A stretch of DNA of 64,000 bases. Origin: Desulfitobacterium sp050251735. Its GTDB lineage: Bacteria; Bacillota; Desulfitobacteriia; Desulfitobacteriales; Desulfitobacteriaceae. Position 1 is the stretch's first letter, and each line of letters begins with the position of its first letter. Under the pieces are notes generated by a model. The model saw only the letters and a list, made by a program, of their open reading frames with translations. It made no database searches and had not been told where the DNA came from. A program made the translations under genes and the position numbers. Location: assembly GCA_050251735.1 (NCBI GenBank), contig JBFWMF010000006.1:1-64000 (forward strand), read 5' to 3'. Below, piece by piece: positions 33,708 through 41,929 of the stretch.

Positions 33708-34523
33708 ATGGTTAGCGGAGAATGGTCTTTAATTATCTTCAGCATTTTAACCCAATGTGCGGTAGGAATCTGGGTAGTCGCCATTGGGCTTAGGACGTTT
33801 ACAAAAGGGACAGAGCCAAACATTGCAGCCGAACTTACTTGGCGCCCCCTCTTGGTGGTTGGTCCTCTCATGTGTATTGCCTTAGTGATTTCGATATTTC
33901 ACCTTGGTTCTCCAATACAGGCCTATGCATCAGTAGCCAATCTACTGACGTCTTGGTTAAGTCGGGAGATTGTGTTTAGTGGGTTGTTTTTATTCTTCTG
34001 GGTGATCTCTATTTTGGTTTATCGGCGAGGGACTTCAAGTGTGATCTTGGGATGGGTTACTTCTTTTTTGGGATTGATTGCAGTGTTTAGCATGGCAAGT
34101 ATTTATTACACTACGCCAATTCCTGCCTGGGCTTCTCCGAATACCTACATCAGTTTCTTTGCCACTATGATCATCTTAGGCTCCCTGGCCAGTACAATGT
34201 TCATGGAAACGATCAAAGATTTCACTGCTCACCAAGGAGAACGAACCATTCTTTGGAAACTCTCGCTTTTTACCATGGGAGTGTTGCTTATCCAGGGCGC
34301 GTTTTTCATCGTCAACTCGGAGGTGCATTCCTTCCTTCCAGTGCTTTACTGTATCCTTCTTTTTTTGGGTGGAATTAACTTCCTGGTTTATAGCTTTCAA
34401 AGATACAAGAAATCAGGTAATGGTTTACGCCCCGTGTTTTATCTGAGTTTGGTATTGCTCTTTAGTGCACAGGTCCTGGGACGTTACCTGTTTTACAGTA
34501 GTGCAGTGCCTATCATGGGCTAA
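33708..34523 (+). CDS. DmsC-family membrane anchor, orphan
   Basis: A 271-residue protein with eight predicted membrane helices, matching DmsC, the quinol-oxidising anchor of DMSO-reductase-type molybdoenzymes. GEWSLIIFSILTQCAVGIWV opens the protein, and HLGSPIQAYASVANLLTSWL with SREI is the family core. Desulfitobacteria have many such anchors, normally beside dmsA and dmsB. Here neither catalytic nor iron-sulfur subunit is nearby. The next gene is a histidine-bearing membrane protein, and both lie between two response-regulator remnants. It may serve an enzyme encoded elsewhere or be the leftover of a lost operon. Confidence 0.85.
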   Translation: MVSGEWSLIIFSILTQCAVGIWVVAIGLRTFTKGTEPNIAAELTWRPLLVVGPLMCIALVISIFHLGSPIQAYASVANLLTSWLSREIVFSGLFLFFWVISILVYRRGTSSVILGWVTSFLGLIAVFSMASIYYTTPIPAWASPNTYISFFATMIILGSLASTMFMETIKDFTAHQGERTILWKLSLFTMGVLLIQGAFFIVNSEVHSFLPVLYCILLFLGGINFLVYSFQRYKKSGNGLRPVFYLSLVLLFSAQVLGRYLFYSSAVPIMG

Positions 34524-34561
34524 GAAAACTGTATAGGATTTAACTTTAATGAGGTGATTGC

Positions 34562-35068
34562 GTGCTATCCCTTAACCACTTTACAAAAACATATCAAAAG
34601 ATTCTCTTTGCTTTATTTTTATCGGTAGTATTCCTATTGATTACTGCAGTGTCGAGAAACACCGTGAAGCAAGCTGGGGGAATAGCATGCTTCTTTATTG
34701 CGGGAATTCTTATTCTAGCAGTTATGAAAGTTCTATTCTTAGAGTTTGTCCGGGATCAGAAATTGAGCCAAAAGGGCAAGAAGGTCTTTGAACTCCTGCA
34801 TATGGGTTTTGGCTGGATTACGTTTATCTTTGTCATTTACCATAGTTTATATTTCTTGTCCTTAGCTTTCTGGCCAGAGAATAATATATCTCCGAACTAT
34901 TATGTCACAGGGGTCTTAGCCTTAATTCCCATGAGCTTGGTGATTACCTCTGGTCTGGACAAAAACATCATGGCTAAAAGTAAAGAGGTTAAATCCGTAT
35001 ACTTCAATCATTTAATCGTGACCATACTACTGGCGGTATTGATTATCATTCATATCAATTTTCAGTAA
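34562..35068 (+). CDS. Four-helix membrane protein, possible cytochrome b-like
   Basis: A 168-residue protein with four hydrophobic helices (about 14-34, 40-60, 80-102, 112-132 and a last one at 148-166). Histidines sit in or near the helices: LLHMGFGW, VIYHSLYF, FNHLIVTI and the final IIHINF, which could hold haem as in small b-type cytochromes or ferric-reductase-like proteins. I do not recognise a family. The GTG start at 34562 follows GAGGTGA. It is 38 bases after the DmsC-like gene, so the two are likely cotranscribed and may form a quinol-linked membrane module (inference). Confidence 0.55.
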   Translation: MLSLNHFTKTYQKILFALFLSVVFLLITAVSRNTVKQAGGIACFFIAGILILAVMKVLFLEFVRDQKLSQKGKKVFELLHMGFGWITFIFVIYHSLYFLSLAFWPENNISPNYYVTGVLALIPMSLVITSGLDKNIMAKSKEVKSVYFNHLIVTILLAVLIIIHINFQ

Positions 35069-35160
35069 GATAGCTTTCTCTTTCTTTCTATGGGTTGAAC
35101 TTGTTGTAATTAGTGTGTGACTATATTAAAGTATAGATTGTATTTAAGAGGATTAGTCTA

Positions 35161-35445
35161 GGCGATTTGGAAATCAATTTTGAAAGCCACGAAGTATTTG
35201 TCCGAAGCAACCTCGTGTATTTGACTCCTAAAGAATTTGATCTGCTCAGTTTTATGGCGGAACATCCAGCCCAAGTCTTTACCCGGGAACAACTTTTTGC
35301 GCATATGTGGGGAGATGAGTATGTGAATGATACGAGCACGATTACGGTATTCATCCGCAAGCTCAGAGAAAAAATTGAAATTGATCCTGCTAAGCCACAA
35401 TATATCCAAACCGTATGGGGAATAGGGTATAAGTTTTCCGAGTAG
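35161..35445 (+). pseudogene. Winged-helix end of an OmpR-family response regulator, receiver lost
   Basis: The frame reads GDLEINFESHEVFVRS, LTPKEFDLLSFM, FTREQLFAHMWGDEYVNDTS and ends in VWGIGYKFSE: a complete winged-helix DNA-binding domain. In front of it, instead of a receiver domain, is AT-rich DNA with stops (in frame near 35127). The only start in the frame is TTG 35167, without a ribosome binding site, so it is most likely a decayed gene. It is the mirror partner of the fragment at 33453-33620, the two flanking the DmsC-like pair. Confidence 0.75.
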
Positions 35446-35467
35446 ATCTCCATTTCATTCTTGCGTA

Positions 35468-36997
35468 TTACATCAGTGGTGCGAAAATGCGTAGAATTGT
35501 ACGACCTAATCGCCTATACCACTTTACACGATAACAATCCTCTAATGTGATATTTTGACATAGTTCTAGGGTTTCTAAAAAATCTTCCTTGATATCTATA
35601 ACACTTTGAGTATTATAAACATAAACACCGCATTCAAAATGCAAGTAAAGGCTCCGATAATCCATATTAATAGTACCTACTATAGCGTGTGCATCATCGA
35701 CCACAATGGATTTGGCATGGATGAAGCCGGGAGAATATTCATAGATTTTCACACCGCTTTCGATCAGCAACCGATAGTTGGAACGGGTCATGGAATGGAC
35801 AAACCAGCGATCCCCGCGAAAGGGGGTAACGATGCGAACATCGATGCTACGTTTGGCTGCGGAGCTGAGGGCAGAAAGCATACTATTATTTAGGATAAGA
35901 TAAGGGGTATTGATATAGATATAGTGTTGAGCTTGGGCGATGAGATTAAGATAGACGGTTTCACCGATTGGTTCGTCATCTAAGGGACTATCCCCGAAGG
36001 GTTGTACATAGCCATCCGAAGTGATCGCTGTAGCTTCTTGACTAAGGAGCTTGTATTGGGTATAATCCTCAGTTGTTTCAGACTCATATCCCCATAAGGC
36101 CAAAAACATGACAGTAAAATTTAGGACAGCTTCTCCTTGGATAAGGATGGCAGTATCCTTCCAATGACCAAACCGGTCAAAGGCATTTATATATTCATCA
36201 GCAAGATTAATTCCGCCTGTAAAGGCGGTTTTTCCATCGATTACGGCAATTTTTCGATGATCCCGATTGTTCATATGAATAGAAAGAACAGGGATGAGGC
36301 GATTGAAGACGTGGCATTTTATCCCTTTCGCTTCCAGCTCCTTTTCATAACCAAAAGGCAACTTGAAGAGACTGCCTACATCATCATAAAGAACCCGTAC
36401 ATCTACTCCTTCCTTAACCTTTTTTTCAAGGATAGCCAGTACAGAATCCCATAAAAGCCCTTCGCCAATGATAAAGTATTCTAAGAAAATGAACCTCTCA
36501 GCTTTTTTCAATTCTATTAAAAGTCGCTCATACATTTTCTCGCCAATTGGAAGATATTCCGTATGAGTGTTTTGGTAGACAGGACAATAGGAGTACTTTT
36601 CAATATAGCGAGCAAGATTGGCTGCTCGTAAATCTTGGGCCGTAAGCTTTTGGATGGTTTCTTCCTTTTGAACCAGAAGTTGTATCATCTTATCGTTAAC
36701 GCTTTGCATCTTTCGTCTTTTCCGCTTGCTTAACTTCGTGCGGCCAAACATGAGGTAGAAGAGGCCCCCAAAGATGGGAAATAGGAGTATTGGGATAACC
36801 CAAGCAATTTTATAAGCAGGATCAGTCTTGAGGTTCATGATATAAAGTAAAGCAACAATGCTCAGCAAAAAACTGAATATGTAAAAATAGATAAAGAAGT
36901 TACTAAATCTCCAGATGATCATAACTAAGGCAAAGATCTGGAGAAGAAGAAGCAAGGCGATGAATACTACTCGATAAAACATGGGTAAGTTTTTCAT
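35468..36997 (-). CDS. cls: Cardiolipin synthase
   Basis: A 509-residue membrane-bound phospholipase-D-type enzyme that joins two phosphatidylglycerols into cardiolipin. Two N-terminal helices (about 8-30 and 35-90) anchor it. The two HKD motifs are HMNNRDHRKIAVIDGKTAF with GGINLADEY, and FIHAKSIVVDDAHAIVGTIN. ATG 36997 follows GGGAGAT. It is a single gene, divergent from the marR-cbiD unit; its stop lies just past the response-regulator remnant on the opposite strand. Confidence 0.94.
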   Translation of the reverse strand: MKNLPMFYRVVFIALLLLLQIFALVMIIWRFSNFFIYFYIFSFLLSIVALLYIMNLKTDPAYKIAWVIPILLFPIFGGLFYLMFGRTKLSKRKRRKMQSVNDKMIQLLVQKEETIQKLTAQDLRAANLARYIEKYSYCPVYQNTHTEYLPIGEKMYERLLIELKKAERFIFLEYFIIGEGLLWDSVLAILEKKVKEGVDVRVLYDDVGSLFKLPFGYEKELEAKGIKCHVFNRLIPVLSIHMNNRDHRKIAVIDGKTAFTGGINLADEYINAFDRFGHWKDTAILIQGEAVLNFTVMFLALWGYESETTEDYTQYKLLSQEATAITSDGYVQPFGDSPLDDEPIGETVYLNLIAQAQHYIYINTPYLILNNSMLSALSSAAKRSIDVRIVTPFRGDRWFVHSMTRSNYRLLIESGVKIYEYSPGFIHAKSIVVDDAHAIVGTINMDYRSLYLHFECGVYVYNTQSVIDIKEDFLETLELCQNITLEDCYRVKWYRRLGRTILRIFAPLM

Positions 36998-37082
36998 TCT
37001 TATCTCCCTCCCTCTTTACATTAGTATATGATAACTTAGACACTTTAGCATGTAATCCCAGTAAGATCCCTTTGAAGGTCTA

Positions 37083-37111
37083 TTGACTAAATCAAGTATA
37101 AACTATAACAT
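37083..37111 (+). promoter_or_regulatory. Candidate promoter of the marR-cbiD unit
   Basis: TTGACT at 37083-37088 is followed by TATAAC (37104, spacer 15) or TAACAT (37106, spacer 17). It lies 46 to 51 bases before the marR-type start codon. Confidence 0.5.
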
Positions 37112-37156
37112 ATATGGCGTAAAGAAGCTATTTACTTGGTGTTGGAGGCAGTATCG

Positions 37157-37612
37157 ATGAGAAGTATGGCGTTTGAGAATGAGATTTGGGACTTTTTAAG
37201 GACGATCAATGAGAGTATAGCCAATGCTTTCCGCCCGATCGTCGAAAAATTTGATTTAACTTTGATGCAAACTCGTATTTTAGTTGAGATTAAGGAAGGC
37301 GGCCCCCACACCGTAGGCACTTTAGGAAGTATCATCGGCCTTTCCAGTGGTAATGCGTCGTCAATGTGTAAGAAATTAGAATCAGCAGGCTTCTTAAGGC
37401 GTGTACGAGATCCGGAAGATGAGCGCTATGTAAAACTAGCCCTTACCAAGCATGGGGAAGAGACCATTCTTCAGATTGAAAAAGCCCTCGAACATCGCTG
37501 CGGTGCATTTCTGGAAATCAAGGGTGAACAGGAATATCAACGCTTTGCTGAATGCATGGATAAAGTGCGGTTGTTTATTAAAGAAATGTCTGAATTTGAC
37601 CCAAAAGAGTAA
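37157..37612 (+). CDS. MarR-family transcriptional regulator
   Basis: A 151-residue winged-helix regulator. The DNA-binding part includes LTLMQTRILVEIKEGGPHTV, IIGLSSGNASSMCKKLESAG and the wing RVRDPEDERYVKLALT. ATG 37157 lies nine bases after GGAGG. It is 42 bases upstream of cbiD with no terminator between, so both are probably cotranscribed. Whether it regulates corrinoid synthesis, as this position suggests, cannot be told; its effector is unknown. Confidence 0.85.
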   Translation: MRSMAFENEIWDFLRTINESIANAFRPIVEKFDLTLMQTRILVEIKEGGPHTVGTLGSIIGLSSGNASSMCKKLESAGFLRRVRDPEDERYVKLALTKHGEETILQIEKALEHRCGAFLEIKGEQEYQRFAECMDKVRLFIKEMSEFDPKE

Positions 37613-37654
37613 CTTAAATTGTAGGCTAATACCAAGAAAGTTAGGACGGCAGAT

Positions 37655-38800
37655 ATGAGGAAAGAGAAGAAAGAAAGGCATTCTTGGAAAACGGGATATA
37701 CCACAGGCAGTTGTGCAGCTGGAGCAGCTAAAGCAGCATGTTTATGGCTCCGAGGGAAAGACTTAGGTTCGGAGATAGAGATTACTCTGCCTCGAGGAGA
37801 AAAGCTCTCCCTATCGATTCACAGTAAAGCAAAGGAAAATGATTGGGCAAGGGTTGGTATAATAAAGGATGCTGGAGATGATCCGGATATCACCCATGGT
37901 CTAGAAATACAAGCCAAGGTGAGAATCCTTTCCGAGCAAGGAGAAGTTCAGATCTGCGGTGGTCAAGGAATAGGCATCGTGACTAAAAAAGGGCTTCAGG
38001 TCCCCCAAGGAGAACCTGCCATCAATCCGGTACCCCGCCAAATGATCGAAGCTGCTGTACGGGAGGTTTTTCCTCGGGAAGAAGTTCAAGTGGTGATTGA
38101 AGTGCCTGAGGGAGAGAAAGTTGCCCTGAAGACTCTCAATCCCCGTTTAGGAATCATCGGGGGAATATCTATTTTAGGAACTACAGGGATTGTTCGCCCG
38201 ATGTCAGAAGAAGCGTTTAAGAATTCGATCTTGCCGGAATTGGATCAAGCGATGGCCTATGGACATAAAGCCATAATTTTGACCCCAGGCAACTATGGGT
38301 TTAAGGTGGCCACCGGGCAACTAAGAGTGCCCGAGGAAGCTATTATTCAGATGAGTAATTTTGTTGGTTTTTTATTGGAAGAAGCTGCTTATCGCAAATT
38401 TGAGAAAGTGGTCCTTTTAGGCCATATCGGAAAACTCATTAAAGTAGCTGGTGGAATATTCCATACTCATACCCATGTGGCCGATGCTCGCATGGAGATT
38501 CTAGTGGCTCATGCGGCATTGGCCGGTGTTCCTCAAGAGTTATTGCAAAAGCTCGCTGAGTTCCCAACAGTAGAAGGAGCTGCTGAAGAAGTTTTGGCCC
38601 AGGGATGGGAAGATTTGCTCTTTCATTTAGCCCAGCGGGCAAGTGAGCGAGCCCAGGAGCATGTTCATGGAGATTTATTGGTGGGTACAGCATTCACCTT
38701 ACTTAATGGGGAAATCATTGCTTGGGATGCTCGAGCTCAGGATATTATCAAGGAATTTTGGTATTGGCCGGAAGCAAAGCAGGATTTAAGGGAAAAATAG
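37655..38800 (+). CDS. cbiD: Cobalt-precorrin-5B C1-methyltransferase
   Basis: CbiD methylates C1 of cobalt-precorrin-5B in the oxygen-independent corrin pathway. The 381-residue protein opens with the family signature TGYTTGSCAAGAAKAA (residues 13-28), and has KDAGDDPDITHG and GTTGIVRPMSEEA further on. The later HIGKLIKVAGGIFHTHTH carries the conserved histidines. ATG 37655 has a weak AGGA site. It lies upstream of the cobalamin riboswitch, so unlike the genes after it this one is not under that switch. It shares its transcript with the MarR-type gene. Confidence 0.94.
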   Translation: MRKEKKERHSWKTGYTTGSCAAGAAKAACLWLRGKDLGSEIEITLPRGEKLSLSIHSKAKENDWARVGIIKDAGDDPDITHGLEIQAKVRILSEQGEVQICGGQGIGIVTKKGLQVPQGEPAINPVPRQMIEAAVREVFPREEVQVVIEVPEGEKVALKTLNPRLGIIGGISILGTTGIVRPMSEEAFKNSILPELDQAMAYGHKAIILTPGNYGFKVATGQLRVPEEAIIQMSNFVGFLLEEAAYRKFEKVVLLGHIGKLIKVAGGIFHTHTHVADARMEILVAHAALAGVPQELLQKLAEFPTVEGAAEEVLAQGWEDLLFHLAQRASERAQEHVHGDLLVGTAFTLLNGEIIAWDARAQDIIKEFWYWPEAKQDLREK

Positions 38801-38850
38801 AGAATTCAAGGATAAGAAATAAATAAAACAGCCAGAATTAAATAAAAGTT

Positions 38851-39000
38851 CAAGGTTCCTCTTTGAGGATGAAAAGGGAAGTCGGTGAGAGTCCGACGCG
38901 GTCCCGCCACTGTGAACCATGAGTGCCTCTCAATAACCCACTAGATAATTCTGGGAAGGGAAGAGGTGTGATGACTGGAAGCCAGGAGACCTGCCTTGAA
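38851..39000 (+). ncRNA. Cobalamin (adenosylcobalamin) riboswitch
   Basis: The aptamer shows the B12 box GCCAGGAGACCTGCC (38981-38995), the GCGGTCCCGCCACTGT core at about 38899-38914 and the flanking stem AGTCGGTGAGAGTCCGAC just before it. It lies between cbiD and cbiET and is followed by a terminator hairpin before the cbiET start. It should therefore switch off the whole downstream operon by premature termination when coenzyme B12 is abundant. A stem around 39011-39036 (CACACC with GGGTGTTGTG) is placed to act as the alternating structure. Confidence 0.95.
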
Positions 39001-39036
39001 TTGTTATATTCACACCTACGAGCGATGGGTGTTGTG

Positions 39037-39065
39037 AAAGAGCCGCTCAGGGCTCTTTTTTATTT
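39037..39065 (+). terminator. Riboswitch-controlled terminator
   Basis: AAAGAGCC (39037-39044) pairs with GGCTCTTT (39051-39058) around a six-base loop, followed by TTTATTTTTT. It lies between the aptamer and cbiET and forms the expression platform. Confidence 0.9.
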
Positions 39066-39089
39066 TTTAGTGGAAGGGAAGATAAGCGG

Positions 39090-40316
39090 ATGATCCGAAT
39101 CGTGGGAATTGGTCCGGGAACGCCAGAATGGGTTGCTCCTGCAATTCAAGATAGTGTGAAGCAATGCGATGTTTTACTAGGTGGCTCTCGTGCGCTCAAA
39201 CTATTTCCTGATTTTGAAGGAGATACTTACCAAGTCAGTGGTGATTTATCAGCTACTCTGGAAACACTGCAAAGGGCGATAGAGCAAGGGAAGCAGGCGG
39301 GAGTGTTGGTCTCTGGAGATCCGGGTTATTATAGCCTCCTTCCCCTATTAAAGAGAGAATTCCCCAAAGAGGATATTCAGGTCTTACCCGGGATCAGCTC
39401 TATTCAATTCGCTTTTGCTCGTGCTGGGATTCCCTGGCAAGAGGCAGAGCTTCTCAGTGTCCATGGACGTTCGCTGGATTTATTGCCTCTGAATATTAAG
39501 CGAACCATTGGTATATTGACCGGTGGCGAGAACACACCACAAGCGGTCGCTCGTTACTATCAAAGGTATGGATTTAACCCGCGTATTTCTGTGGGAAATG
39601 CACTGTCTTATCCTGAGGAAAAGTGGTTAAATACAGATGCTCAAGAGCTCATGAACTCAGCTGGGGATTTTGCGAATGCAGTGATGATTCTCTACTCAGA
39701 AGAGTCTAAGATCACCAAGGCCACACCTCTTCCTATTGTACCAATAGGTTTTGGTATAAAGGATGAGGAGTTCATTAGAGGGGATGTTCCCATGACTAAG
39801 AGTGAAATTCGGGTTCAGGTTTTGGCTAAGGCTGAGATTACAGCCTCGGCAAGGATTCTCGATGTGGGGGCAGGGACAGGGAGTATCAGTATTGAAGCGG
39901 CTCTTTTAGCCTATCGTGGATGTGTCTACGCCATCGAAGAAAATCCAGAGGCACAAGAACTTATTCTCCAAAATCAAGAGAAGTTTAGTGTGAGAAATCT
40001 GAGGCTCATACGAGGGACGGCTCCGGTCGCCTTGCGGGACATACCCCCAATGGATATATGTATTATTGGCGGGAGTCATGGACAAATCCGAGGAATATTA
40101 CAGGAAGCTCCCCTTGTGCCAGGGGGAAGAGTTGTACTGACTGCCATAACCTTGGAGACCTTGGCTCACGGGATGGAAGCCCTGAAAAGTTTGGCTTATG
40201 AAGATATTGATGTAGTATCTATCCAAGCAGTGCGCTGGAAGGGGATCAAAGATATTCACCTTGCCCAAGCACATAATCCGGTGTTTGTTATTTCAGGGCG
40301 GAAGAAAACTAGCTAG
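39090..40316 (+). CDS. cbiET: Precorrin-6Y C5,15-methyltransferase (decarboxylating), CbiE-CbiT fusion
   Basis: A 408-residue fusion. The N-terminal part (about 1-205) is CbiE, a tetrapyrrole methylase with VGIGPGTPEW and SGDPGYYSLLP. The C-terminal part (about 225-405) is CbiT, a SAM-dependent methyltransferase and decarboxylase with LDVGAGTGSISIEAALLA near residue 253 and IIGGSHGQ further on. Together they methylate C5 and C15 and remove the C12 acetate carboxyl. It is the first gene behind the riboswitch, starting at ATG 39090. Confidence 0.94.
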   Translation: MIRIVGIGPGTPEWVAPAIQDSVKQCDVLLGGSRALKLFPDFEGDTYQVSGDLSATLETLQRAIEQGKQAGVLVSGDPGYYSLLPLLKREFPKEDIQVLPGISSIQFAFARAGIPWQEAELLSVHGRSLDLLPLNIKRTIGILTGGENTPQAVARYYQRYGFNPRISVGNALSYPEEKWLNTDAQELMNSAGDFANAVMILYSEESKITKATPLPIVPIGFGIKDEEFIRGDVPMTKSEIRVQVLAKAEITASARILDVGAGTGSISIEAALLAYRGCVYAIEENPEAQELILQNQEKFSVRNLRLIRGTAPVALRDIPPMDICIIGGSHGQIRGILQEAPLVPGGRVVLTAITLETLAHGMEALKSLAYEDIDVVSIQAVRWKGIKDIHLAQAHNPVFVISGRKKTS

Positions 40317-40404
40317 TTGTGAAATTGGTACTTAAAAGTAAACCATCATGGACGTAAGCAAGCGGCTGTTGTAAGTCGAAGGAATAGAACGGAGGAGGAA
40401 CAAA

Positions 40405-41151
40405 GTGCAGCAAGAACAAAATGAACAAACAATTCCTCAGAGCACAGGAAAAGCTAAGTTGTTTGGGGTGGGAGTTGGCCCAGGGGATCCTAGCCTAATC
40501 ACTCTGAGAGCCGTGGAAATTCTGCGAGAGATTGAAGTCATAGCTATACCCAAGTCAAAGATGGAGAGGGAAAGTGTTGCATGGGAAATTGCGCAATCCC
40601 ACTGCCCGACCGGGGTGAGCATTATGGAATTAGAGATGCCCATGACTTCGAACGAAGAAATACTTCAGGCGGCTTGGCAAAAGGCAGCAGGAATGATTAA
40701 GGCTGAGCTTGATTTGGGGCATTCGGTGGCTTTTCTTACTTTAGGGGATCCTTCTTTATATAGTACCTACAGTTACCTGCTGACGATTCTTAAAAATCAG
40801 CTTGAACCTGATCAGATTGAGACTATCCCTGGCATCACAGCTATGTCAGCAGCAGCAGCCCGGGTAAACTTGCCCTTAGCCATTGGCGACGAGCCCTTAG
40901 TGGTTTTGCCGGGTATTGAGGGATTAGATGCGTATGAGCATTACCCTAATCTTGTGTTGATGAAGGTATCGCGAAATTTACCGGCTGTACTTAATCATAT
41001 TCAGAGGACAGGATCACAAGCGGTTTTAGCTACACGTGTCGGTCAGACAGGAGAAGAGATCCGTTTGCTTCGGCCTGAGGAAGAGATGGAGAAGGTGGAT
41101 TATTTAAGCCTTGTGTTATGCAAGAAGGATGGGAGTGAAGATTTTGAATGA
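40405..41151 (+). CDS. cbiL: Cobalt-precorrin-2 C20-methyltransferase
   Basis: CbiL adds the C20 methyl group early in corrin synthesis. The 248-residue tetrapyrrole methylase has GVGVGPGDPSLITLRAVEIL near the start, FLTLGDPSLYSTYSYLL for the SAM pocket, and TIPGITAMSAAAARVNLPLA. The GTG start at 40405 lies seven bases after GGAGGAGGA. The 3' end overlaps the likely cbiF start by eight bases. Confidence 0.93.
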   Translation: MQQEQNEQTIPQSTGKAKLFGVGVGPGDPSLITLRAVEILREIEVIAIPKSKMERESVAWEIAQSHCPTGVSIMELEMPMTSNEEILQAAWQKAAGMIKAELDLGHSVAFLTLGDPSLYSTYSYLLTILKNQLEPDQIETIPGITAMSAAAARVNLPLAIGDEPLVVLPGIEGLDAYEHYPNLVLMKVSRNLPAVLNHIQRTGSQAVLATRVGQTGEEIRLLRPEEEMEKVDYLSLVLCKKDGSEDFE

Positions 41152-41929
41152 TCAGGTGAAAGCTAACTTGGGTCAGGTGCTTTTCGTAGGAGCAGGTCCC
41201 GGAGATCCGGATTTGATCACCTTGAAAGGCAAAAAGGCTCTTGAAGAAGCCGATCGGGTCATCTATGCGGGGTCATTAGTCAATCCGGAAATCCTCAAGC
41301 ATTGCCGAGAAGGGATTACTCTTTTTGATAGCGCTGGTTTGACCTTGGAAGAAACCATCGCCATTATGGTGGAAGGAGTAAGCAAAGGCGAGAAGGTCGT
41401 GCGTTTGCACACGGGGGATCCCAGCGTTTACGGTGCAATTCAAGAGCAGATGCAACAGTTGGACGCTTTGGCAATTACTTATGGAGTAGTCCCAGGCGTA
41501 AGCTCTGTGTTCGCTGCCGCGGCTGCGATCAAGAAAGAGTTTACCTTACCCGAAGTCAGTCAAACCTTAATCCTTACGCGTTTGGCCGGAAGAACCCCTG
41601 TACCAGAGAAGGAAGACCTTGCTTTGTTGGCTCAGCATCAAGCCAGTATGGCTATTTTTCTCAGTGTGCAGGAGATTGGCGAAGTGGTAGAATCTCTTGG
41701 CCAGAGTTATCCCCCAGATACGCCAGTCGCCATTGTCTATCGAGCCAGTTGGCCTGATGAACAGATTCTGGAGGGGACCCTGGCAACGATTGAACAGCGA
41801 GTCAAAGAGGCTGGAATTCGTAAGCATGCTCAAATCTTAGTGGGCGATTTTCTTAGAGATAAAGGAGCGCGTTCGAAGCTCTATGACCCTGAATTTACTC
41901 ATGAATATCGACAAGGAAGTTCGGTATGA
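41144..41929 (+). CDS. cbiF: Cobalt-precorrin-4 C11-methyltransferase
   Basis: CbiF methylates C11 of cobalt-precorrin-4. Motifs are LFVGAGPGDPDLITLKG, HTGDPSVYGAIQEQM and ILTRLAGRTPVPEKEDL, all typical of CbiF/CobM. I choose TTG 41144, six bases after GGGAGTG, giving 261 residues. ATG 41129 is an alternative but directly touches its upstream AGAAGG. The gene overlaps cbiL and its stop overlaps cbiG (ATGA), so translation along the operon is coupled. Confidence 0.92.
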   Translation: MNDQVKANLGQVLFVGAGPGDPDLITLKGKKALEEADRVIYAGSLVNPEILKHCREGITLFDSAGLTLEETIAIMVEGVSKGEKVVRLHTGDPSVYGAIQEQMQQLDALAITYGVVPGVSSVFAAAAAIKKEFTLPEVSQTLILTRLAGRTPVPEKEDLALLAQHQASMAIFLSVQEIGEVVESLGQSYPPDTPVAIVYRASWPDEQILEGTLATIEQRVKEAGIRKHAQILVGDFLRDKGARSKLYDPEFTHEYRQGSSV

